Source of the DNA: Alteromonadaceae bacterium
Lineage (GTDB): Bacteria > Pseudomonadota > Gammaproteobacteria > Enterobacterales > Alteromonadaceae
NCBI GenBank assembly: GCA_013216015.1
Contig: JABSOI010000017.1
Location: 1-64,000, forward strand
Length of the DNA stretch: 64,000 nt
Direction of reading: 5' to 3'
Shown: one piece after another, positions 7,862 to 15,041 of the stretch
Position numbering within the stretch: position 1 is the first letter of the stretch
Layout: each line of letters opens with the position of its first letter
The notes under the pieces: generated by a model
Told to the model about the DNA's origin: nothing
Database searches by the model: none
What the model saw: only the letters and a program-made list of their open reading frames with translations
Made by a program: the position numbers and the translations under genes

Positions 7862-10198
7862 ATGATAAATATAAATACAACAATGAATATCAAGAATTTC
7901 CTGGCTATGGTGGCACTAACCTACATATGCGCCAGCCAGGCTTTTGCGGTTGAGAAGCCAGCCATTCCTGTTGATGGTGAACGTTTTTTTATTTTGGGAC
8001 AAGATCAACAGTCAATCCTGGATTATATGGCTGACAACTCTTTACCTCGACCTCATGGTTTTACCAGCTATACGACTTTAACGCGAGGAGCGACTGAACA
8101 AGTAACTAATTACTGTTTTAAGGGACTTGATGGTCTTAAAGATCTTGATAACTACAATTCAGATTCTGCTGAGGGTTGTGCCGATAGTGAACGAAGAAAC
8201 CAATGGGGCTCTGGTGTACAAAATGCGCAATGGTTGATTGAAACTTATCAACCAGAAGTGGTTTCTATCGGTATGTTTTGCCCGGGTAATAATCAAGCTG
8301 TCGGGGTTTACCAAAATGGTAGTCATGATGATCTACTTACTGAATTGGCTGATTTTTTTAAATTATATCAAGACACCCATTTTTTCCTGAGAACTTGTTA
8401 TGAGTTTAACGGCGATGCTCACGGCCTTAGTTTTGATAGCTTTCGTGGTATTTATAAGCATGTGGTTAGTTATTTAAATTCTCAAGGGGTGACTAATGTC
8501 GCCCATGTCTGGCAGTCTGATGCTTATCATGGCACAGGTCGTTCAACCAGCGCGTTAGGAAATATCGAACAAGGTTATTGGCCTGGAATACAATATGTTG
8601 ATTGGGTTGGGGTTTCTCAATTTAGCAGTGATATAACCGAGGAAGCAAGTATTGCTGAAGCAGAAGGTTTACCTTTGTTTATTGCTGAAGCTACTGTGCA
8701 TGGTGATTTAGGGGTGCAATATGACTTTTCTTTACCTTTTAATAGCAGCGCGTCGCATGCTCAAGGTCAGAGTAACCCGGTTACAGCGATAAATAATTTA
8801 ACCTGGTTTACTGATAAAAATGCTGAGATCATGCGTGTTTCGACTAAGGCCTGGCATTACATCAATGCCAATTGGACACAACAGCCACAGTGGGAAAATT
8901 CTGCTGATCAGGCGGGTGCTAATTTCTTCAAATATACTAATTCGCAGGTTGAGAAAAGTGCTGAGGTCAAGGCCTATTTCAGTGATTTTGTCTCATCTGC
9001 AAATGGTTTTATTCTGGCTGGTGATGGTGGCGGTGATGGCGGGGGTGATGATGTTGAAACTAATAATGGTCCGGTGATTTCTAACTGTACTTTATCCCCC
9101 GGTAGTAATATTAATTTAGGTGACGAGCTAAGCTTAAGTTGCGATATTTCAGATGCACCTGAAGGCGTTAATACCGTAGATTTTAGTGTAAATGGTATTA
9201 GTTATGCCAGCCAAAGCTCAGGGGAGGCGAGTTATTCATGGTCAGTGGTGAGCACTGATTTACAGCTTGGCAGTAATAGTTTAGTCGTTACAGCAGTAGA
9301 TAATAGTGGTGCAAGCTCACAAAGTATTCATTCAGTTGAAGTGAGCTCTGGTGAAGTTGTTACTCCTACCGAAGAATTTGGTGCTAGTTATGTAGATGAT
9401 AACACCATGCGAATTTACCACGTTGATAATGGTTGGAGTGCTGGTTTTCATTACCTATGTGTTAATTCGGATTGCCGAACTACAATCCGTCAGGATGGCT
9501 TATTTTATCGGGATGTTTCAGCAGTATTAGGTCAAAGCTATGATATTGAGTTTAAAGTGCAAGATAACGCAATAGGACAATATATTATCAGCAAGCAAGT
9601 TACTTTCACCAGCGGTACTACTCCTCCTGTTGAACCGCCTGTAAACAGTGATCCAAGTGTTAGTGTTTCTTTATCTGGTGGAGAGTTAACTGCTGGTGAT
9701 AATTTAGTGATAAACGCCAGTGCAACAGATACAGATGGCTCAATCGTCAGTGTTGCCTTTTATGTTACTGCGCCAGGTGGCAGTGAGCAGTTACTGGTAG
9801 TCGATACAGTAGTTCCTTTTTCTGCAACAGTCACCAGTGTTATTGCCGGTAGTTATCAAATAAGGGTTGTTGCCAGTGATGATGATGGCGCAACAGGACA
9901 AGATAGCGCTTCAATCACGGTTAGCCCGGGTGATGTTTCAACACCGGAAGATGAATTTGGGCTTAGTTACGTTAACGATAATACAATGCGTATTTATCAT
10001 CTTGATAGTGGTTGGACAGGCAGTTGGAACTACTTGTGTGTAAATAGTGATTGTCGAGTGGGTACATGGGGAAATGGCCAGTTTTATCGAGATGTCTCTG
10101 GCGTGCTGGGTCAAAGTTATAACCTTGAATTTAAGGTACAAGATAACAGTACAGGCCAATATATAGTGACTAAATTCGGCGTGTTATTCACGCAATAA
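7862..10198 (+). CDS. Secreted GH26 beta-1,3-xylanase with two CBM31-like modules
   Basis: This 778-residue protein begins with a Sec signal peptide (cleavage likely after QAFA, residue 29). A GH26 catalytic domain spans about 35-375, with acid/base E181 (LRTCYEFNG) and nucleophile E276 (FIAEATVHG). A Gly/Asp linker (about 387-397) leads to an Ig-like domain (402-497), a CBM31-like module (505-583), a second Ig-like domain (594-690) and a second CBM31-like module (697-778). Each binding module has a YVxDNTMRIYH start, a YLCVNSDC cysteine pair and a VQDNxxGQYI end. GH26 plus CBM31 is the known architecture of marine bacterial beta-1,3-xylanases, hence the call. AGAGGGG lies upstream of ATG 7862. 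No LacI-type operator is visible directly upstream. Confidence 0.85.
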   Translation: MININTTMNIKNFLAMVALTYICASQAFAVEKPAIPVDGERFFILGQDQQSILDYMADNSLPRPHGFTSYTTLTRGATEQVTNYCFKGLDGLKDLDNYNSDSAEGCADSERRNQWGSGVQNAQWLIETYQPEVVSIGMFCPGNNQAVGVYQNGSHDDLLTELADFFKLYQDTHFFLRTCYEFNGDAHGLSFDSFRGIYKHVVSYLNSQGVTNVAHVWQSDAYHGTGRSTSALGNIEQGYWPGIQYVDWVGVSQFSSDITEEASIAEAEGLPLFIAEATVHGDLGVQYDFSLPFNSSASHAQGQSNPVTAINNLTWFTDKNAEIMRVSTKAWHYINANWTQQPQWENSADQAGANFFKYTNSQVEKSAEVKAYFSDFVSSANGFILAGDGGGDGGGDDVETNNGPVISNCTLSPGSNINLGDELSLSCDISDAPEGVNTVDFSVNGISYASQSSGEASYSWSVVSTDLQLGSNSLVVTAVDNSGASSQSIHSVEVSSGEVVTPTEEFGASYVDDNTMRIYHVDNGWSAGFHYLCVNSDCRTTIRQDGLFYRDVSAVLGQSYDIEFKVQDNAIGQYIISKQVTFTSGTTPPVEPPVNSDPSVSVSLSGGELTAGDNLVINASATDTDGSIVSVAFYVTAPGGSEQLLVVDTVVPFSATVTSVIAGSYQIRVVASDDDGATGQDSASITVSPGDVSTPEDEFGLSYVNDNTMRIYHLDSGWTGSWNYLCVNSDCRVGTWGNGQFYRDVSGVLGQSYNLEFKVQDNSTGQYIVTKFGVLFTQ

Positions 10199-10236
10199 CG
10201 CTAATGAACCATTCGTAGTTAGAAAGGGCAGATAAC

Positions 10237-10270
10237 AATAATGACGACCTTAGGGTTGTCATTATTTGTT
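10237..10270 (+). terminator. Terminator after the GH26-CBM31 gene
   Basis: A 13-bp stem AATAATGACGACC / GGTTGTCATTATT (one G-U pair, short loop) lies about 40 bp beyond the stop and is followed by a T-rich TGTTTC stretch. Confidence 0.6.
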
Positions 10271-10691
10271 TCTAGTCGTCAAATACCACCTGTACCAATC
10301 TCATTAACTAACCTCATTAAGAAATTGGCATTACTCATATTTATCATCAAAGAATAGATATTTGATATTTTAGAAATACGGATAAATGTTCAATAACTTG
10401 AAATAAATCATTTTAACTGCTAGTCTGTTTTTTGGTCGATATGGTAGCGGTAACACGCTTATGTTTGTGAACATTTTCGGGCGTAAGGGGTTAGACATCA
10501 GTAATTAATGGCAGGAAGCGAGAGGTTATAAAATTGGAACTGGTTCTAAGTCAATTATTAGAATGTCTATTCATTTCAATATGATCCAGATGAATTCTGG
10601 AGATTGATTTGAAGAGATTTTTGTTATTAACTTAATTTATAGGGCGTTACCGAATGTTAAGTTGTCGGTATTAACCTGTGTAGGAAGGAAA
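10271..10691 (+). promoter_or_regulatory. Upstream region of the di-haem gene, with LacI-type operator at 10442-10455
   Basis: This is about 420 bp of noncoding DNA. The sequence TGGTAGCGGTAACA at 10442-10455 matches the shared TGNTAGCGNTAACA motif of the two operators near the LacI gene, putting the di-haem gene in the same regulon. AGGAAGG at 10682-10688 is the ribosome binding site. I see no other gene in the stretch. Confidence 0.6.
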
Positions 10692-13600
10692 ATGAAAACA
10701 AGAAAAATAAACAGCTGGCTGGCATTGGCATTGATATTTCTTTGTACTGTCAATGCTAGCCAAGCCTTTGCCGATGAACAGGGGATATTTGTTGATGGCA
10801 GTACCGCAACCCTGTTTTTTAACGATCAGGGCTGGAATGGCAGTTGGAACTATATGTGTATTAACGCCAACTGTGTTGCCGGCAGTAAAGTAGGTAATCA
10901 ATGGCAGCGTGAGGTCAGTAGCTTTAATATTGTGATTGGTAATAGCTATGACATTCAACTTAAAGTGCAAGATAACAATACAGGCCAATATATTTCACCT
11001 ACTTATAATGTGGTCGCTTATGATGCTGGCGGATCAACTCCTCCTCCTGTAAACGTTGCACCAGTAGTTGCTATAGCATCACCAGGAGGGTTAACAGAAG
11101 GTGATAGCACCACTATTACCGTAACAGCAACGGATAGCGATGGTACTATCGCAACTGTTGCTTTTTATGTGACAGCACCAGGGGCGAGTGAGCAATACCT
11201 TGCCAGTGATTCATCATCACCGTATCAATTTACGATTGCAGATCTTATTGCTGGTACTTATAACGTACGTGCAGTAGCTACAGATGACGATGCTGACACC
11301 ACTAGCGCGACTAGCAGCTTTGATGTTGCTGACATAGAGGTTCCTGAAGATCCGCAGGATCCGGTTGACCCTCCAACCAGTACTGCTGATTATGGTATAG
11401 AGGTTAGCGGCGGTACGGCAACGGTGTTTTTCGAAGATCAGGGGTGGAACGGTAGCTGGAACTATATTTGTGTTTCTGATAATTGTGTTGCCGGTAGTAA
11501 ATCGGGCACTCGCTGGCAGCGGGATGTGAGTAGCATGAACATTGTTTCAGGTAATACTTATGTTATTCAGCTTAAAATTCAAGACAACAGCACTGGACAA
11601 TACATTTCACCACAGCATTCTGTAGTGGCAGGTAGTACAGGTAATGAAACGCCACCAGAAGATCCACCGGAAAATCCGCCAACTGAAGGTAATGAAGCGC
11701 CAGTGGTAAGTGTTGCTGGTACCGATGGATTAACTGAGGGTGATAATACTACGGTTGTGGTAACGGCTAGTGATAGTGATGGATCTATTGCCAGTGTTGA
11801 ACTCTTTGTTACTGCGCCGAATATGTCAGAGCAATCGGTAGGTACAGTGATGTCGACGCCATATCAGTTTAACCTGACTAACGTAGTTGCCGGTACATAT
11901 TTTTTGCGTGCTGTTGCCACTGATAATATTGGCGACCAAGCACAAGCCACTGACTCGTTTTTGGTTAGCGGTGGTGGTGGCGGAACAGGTGGCGGCGGTG
12001 GCGGTTCTCCTGATTTTGATCATCTGGACTGGACCTCAAATTCACTAACCGAGCATAATGTTGGTCCTGCACCAAGAGCTAATCCTCCATCAGCGATAGC
12101 AACACCAATGAATGGGACTCTACCAACTTCGCATGGATTTGCTTTCGATATAGAGGGTAGTACGTTGACCTGGCGATGGGGAGAATTTATTGTTAAACAA
12201 GTCGGTGATTCCGGATTGGAAATGCATTGCTCAGTTGATGATAATGCTACGTTTACTAAGGTTGATGTTATTAATTCTCAGGCGAGTATTCCTTGTCAGG
12301 GGGATTACAATTACTTTTTCCGTTATCTGCATCCTAACAAGTTAAATGATGATCCGGGTTCTCAGTGGATTTTCACTGGCTTATTTACAACTGCAGGGTC
12401 GCGGGTTGACGTGAATAATTACACTCCATTTGTTGATGGTTCTGCGAACTGGATGAGATTCCGTCATCCTATTACTCAAGACGGTACTACTGCTGCTGTA
12501 CTTGATGCGCAGCATAACAATGATCGCTTGAGAAATTTAGACAGATATACTATTTGGGTAGAAGATTCGCCAGGTAATGTTCAGTTTAAAGGACAGATTA
12601 ACGGTAATGTTTTACGTAACGAAGCTATGCGTAGACAAGGTTCGCCAAACGGTCAGCAATTTTTTGCCGCAGGTGTCAGCGGCTTGGGTTGGGGTAACTT
12701 GTTTAGCTATGGTCAAGTGATCAGTTTTGAATTTACAGCGGTAGCAGGTGCTACGGGCGCGCAAACGTATAATGATTTCAGTCATTATGTGGTTGGTTGT
12801 GGCTGGTGTGGTAAGTATGGTGATCCACGCTTGAACTCGGCAGGTAAAGCTTCAACTAGTCAGGAGTTTTCTGATGCTGGTGGATATATTGACCTTGAGC
12901 ATAATGCTATCTTCACCCAGCCTTTAGTGACAATCCATAAAGAAGATATGATTGATGACTTCTTACTGGGTCATCACTTGTTCCACGGTGTTGATCCTAA
13001 TAAAACGCGCTCATCTACCTTTGATGATCCTGATGCACAAATAGGTTCAACCACTTGTGGTAATTGTCATTTCCGCGATGGTCGAGGCTCTGAAATTGTT
13101 ACTACGGCAAAAGGGCCGCGTATTGCGCCGCCAATTTATGGTCTTTCGTTGCTTGACCATATGGTTGGTAGAGAAGCAGGCTACACATGGGATGGCTCTG
13201 TAGCAGAGATTTCTGATCAGGTCAGTAATGCTTTATTGGCAGATCACGGTGTTGATTCAGCAGAGTTGCCGGGTAGAGTAGTTGAGTTGTTGACGAGTTA
13301 TGTAACAAGCTTAACGGTTCCTTCCCGTAAGCCGGGTTCTTATGATTTACCGGGCGTTACCGAAGGTGATGTGTTATTTAATCAAGTAGGTTGTAGCAGC
13401 TGTCATACGCCGGTACAACATACCAGTTCAACGGCACCAACTCATCTGAGAGATTTAGAGATCCGACCGTATTCTGATATGAAGCTACATGATTTGGGTA
13501 GCGGTAACTTTAGAACTCCACCGCTTTGGGGCTTAGGTCATAACTTGCATTTGCTTGAGCGAAATAACCGTGCAGTGTTATATATGCATGACGGTTCAGC

Positions 13601-13721
13601 GACTACATTAGAGCAAGCTATCAGTGCTCATGGTGGTGAAGCACAGGCTGTGATTAATAGTTATAACCAATTGAGTAGTGCGGATAAAACGGCATTGCAA
13701 AATTTTGTTAAAACGCTTTAG
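10692..13721 (+). CDS. Secreted CBM31-CBM31 / di-haem cytochrome (DHOR, DUF1111-like) fusion
   Basis: The protein has 1009 residues from ATG 10692 (AGGAAGG just upstream; a TTG at 10662 is less likely). A signal peptide ends near QAFA (27). Then come a CBM31-like module (28-110, YMCINANC), an Ig-like domain (120-214), a second CBM31-like module (233-313, YICVSDNC), a second Ig-like domain (334-426) and a polyglycine linker (427-439). An unrecognised domain spans about 440-735. The di-haem region (735-1009) has haem c sites CGNCH (789-793) and CSSCH (901-905). DHOR signatures include FRDGRG, RIAPPIYGLSLL, RPYSDMKLHDLG, RTPPLWGLG, YMHDGSATTLEQAI and HGGEAQA. The two haem sites are only about 112 residues apart, closer than in typical DHOR proteins. 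It is probably exported and haem-loaded in the periplasm; a redox role on beta-1,3-xylan is inferred. Confidence 0.8.
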   Translation: MKTRKINSWLALALIFLCTVNASQAFADEQGIFVDGSTATLFFNDQGWNGSWNYMCINANCVAGSKVGNQWQREVSSFNIVIGNSYDIQLKVQDNNTGQYISPTYNVVAYDAGGSTPPPVNVAPVVAIASPGGLTEGDSTTITVTATDSDGTIATVAFYVTAPGASEQYLASDSSSPYQFTIADLIAGTYNVRAVATDDDADTTSATSSFDVADIEVPEDPQDPVDPPTSTADYGIEVSGGTATVFFEDQGWNGSWNYICVSDNCVAGSKSGTRWQRDVSSMNIVSGNTYVIQLKIQDNSTGQYISPQHSVVAGSTGNETPPEDPPENPPTEGNEAPVVSVAGTDGLTEGDNTTVVVTASDSDGSIASVELFVTAPNMSEQSVGTVMSTPYQFNLTNVVAGTYFLRAVATDNIGDQAQATDSFLVSGGGGGTGGGGGGSPDFDHLDWTSNSLTEHNVGPAPRANPPSAIATPMNGTLPTSHGFAFDIEGSTLTWRWGEFIVKQVGDSGLEMHCSVDDNATFTKVDVINSQASIPCQGDYNYFFRYLHPNKLNDDPGSQWIFTGLFTTAGSRVDVNNYTPFVDGSANWMRFRHPITQDGTTAAVLDAQHNNDRLRNLDRYTIWVEDSPGNVQFKGQINGNVLRNEAMRRQGSPNGQQFFAAGVSGLGWGNLFSYGQVISFEFTAVAGATGAQTYNDFSHYVVGCGWCGKYGDPRLNSAGKASTSQEFSDAGGYIDLEHNAIFTQPLVTIHKEDMIDDFLLGHHLFHGVDPNKTRSSTFDDPDAQIGSTTCGNCHFRDGRGSEIVTTAKGPRIAPPIYGLSLLDHMVGREAGYTWDGSVAEISDQVSNALLADHGVDSAELPGRVVELLTSYVTSLTVPSRKPGSYDLPGVTEGDVLFNQVGCSSCHTPVQHTSSTAPTHLRDLEIRPYSDMKLHDLGSGNFRTPPLWGLGHNLHLLERNNRAVLYMHDGSATTLEQAISAHGGEAQAVINSYNQLSSADKTALQNFVKTL

Positions 13722-13783
13722 TTTAGGTTTAGGTTTAGGTTTAGTTTAGTTTAGTTTAGTTTAGTTTAGATTTATTTTAGTTT
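13718..13783. repeat. TTTAGG/TTTAG short tandem repeat
   Basis: Starting at the stop codon of the di-haem gene, the sequence runs through three TTTAGG-type units and then about six TTTAG units, ending in degenerate TTTAGATTTATTTTAG. Such low-complexity arrays are prone to slippage. Only the stop codon itself is coding, so length changes would not alter the protein. Confidence 0.85.
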
Positions 13784-13813
13784 GCAAGAATGAATCATCA
13801 GATCGTGAATTAA

Positions 13814-13850
13814 TAACAAAGTTAGGGTGAAATTAGCCTTAACTTTGTTA
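13814..13850. terminator. Bidirectional terminator between the di-haem gene and queG
   Basis: A 14-bp stem (TAACAAAGTTAGGG paired with CCTTAACTTTGTTA, one G-U pair) has a 9-base loop and A/T-rich flanks on both sides. It lies between two convergent genes. Confidence 0.75.
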
Positions 13851-13879
13851 TTTCTGATCTAGCCTATAATATTACCAAT

Positions 13880-15031
13880 TCACGCATCACGTGGAAGTCC
13901 TTTTTCAATAGAACGAATCAAACGCCCGGTCAATCGTTGATTAACTTCAATATATTGCTCTTTAAGTCGTTGTTTATTTGCCTGTTGTTCAATAGCCCAG
14001 CTAATATGTTCGGCTACCATGGCTTCTGATTCAGGTAGTTTTTTATTTAGGGCCGCTACAATTTCTTCGTGGTATGGGGCATTTCCTAATGCCACAGCAA
14101 TGTTTCTTTGCCAGCATTGATAACCAATCCGTCGAATGGGTGAGCCTTCGGTATTATTTAGAAAGCTGTTTTCATCCCATGCAAATAAATTTAATAACGA
14201 TTCCTGATCAAGATTTTGTCTTGGTTGAAAATCATCTTCAACCGATAGCTTGGCAAATTTATTCCATGGACAAATTAGTTGGCAATCATCGCAGCCATAA
14301 ATACGATTTCCCATCAAAGGTCTAAATTCCACCGGAATAGCATCGCGTAATTCTATGGTTAAATATGAAATACAACGGCGGGCATCGACAACATAAGGTT
14401 CTGTAATTGCGCCAGTTGGACAAATTTTCAGACAGGCAACACAAGCACCACAATCATTTTCTACTTTAGTGTCACAAGGAAGCGGAATATCAACTAATAA
14501 TTCGCCAAGGAAAAACCAGGACCCGGCTTGTTTGTTAATCACTAAACTATGTTTTCCCACCCAGCCTAAGCCCGCTTTTTCAGCTAAAGGACGTTCTAAA
14601 ACCGGTGCTGAATCAACAAAAGGCCTATAATTAAATGTTTCGCAATGCTGCTTAATTTTTTCACCAAGTTGCTTAAGACGTTTACGCATTAATTTATGAT
14701 AATCACGCCCCAGCGCATATCTACTTATATAAGCGTGCTCTGGCTGTTTAAGAATTTTTGCGAATTTAGCATTGGTAGGCAGATAATTCATTCGAGCGCT
14801 GATCACACGAATAGCACCTGACACTAATTCATCTGGCCGGGCACGCATTAAACCATGGCGAGCCATGTAATCCATATTACCGTGGTAGTTTTTACTGAGC
14901 CAATCGGTGAAAGATGTTTCATGCTCAGACAGGTCAACATCGGTAATACCAACTTGATCAAAACCAAGTTCTTGTCCCCAGGACTTGATTTTTTCTGCTA
15001 AATCTTGATAGTTAATAGGTGTGATATCCAC
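13880..15031 (-). CDS. queG: Epoxyqueuosine reductase
   Basis: This 383-residue cytoplasmic enzyme reduces epoxyqueuosine to queuosine in tRNA, the last step of the pathway, using cobalamin and two [4Fe-4S] clusters. The ferredoxin-like cysteine clusters are visible (CGACVACLKICPTGAI and CDDCQLICPWNKF), as are the QueG hallmarks ISRYALGRDYHK, VDSAPVLERPLAEKAGLGW and GSWFFLGELL. The length matches the family. Its start codon is only about 10 bp from the most likely start of the divergent nnr gene, so each promoter must lie inside the other gene. Confidence 0.95.
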   Translation of the reverse strand: MDITPINYQDLAEKIKSWGQELGFDQVGITDVDLSEHETSFTDWLSKNYHGNMDYMARHGLMRARPDELVSGAIRVISARMNYLPTNAKFAKILKQPEHAYISRYALGRDYHKLMRKRLKQLGEKIKQHCETFNYRPFVDSAPVLERPLAEKAGLGWVGKHSLVINKQAGSWFFLGELLVDIPLPCDTKVENDCGACVACLKICPTGAITEPYVVDARRCISYLTIELRDAIPVEFRPLMGNRIYGCDDCQLICPWNKFAKLSVEDDFQPRQNLDQESLLNLFAWDENSFLNNTEGSPIRRIGYQCWQRNIAVALGNAPYHEEIVAALNKKLPESEAMVAEHISWAIEQQANKQRLKEQYIEVNQRLTGRLIRSIEKGLPRDA

Positions 15032-15041
15032 AAGTGAGAAA

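Noticed and set aside
10692-13721. The middle part of the di-haem fusion as an LPMO
   Set aside because: No N-terminal His exposed by signal cleavage and no histidine-brace pattern can be seen; the signal peptide is followed by a CBM31-like module.
13718-13783. TTTAGG repeats as a telomere-like chromosome end
   Set aside because: The array is short, internal, and followed by ordinary genes; it is better explained by slippage.
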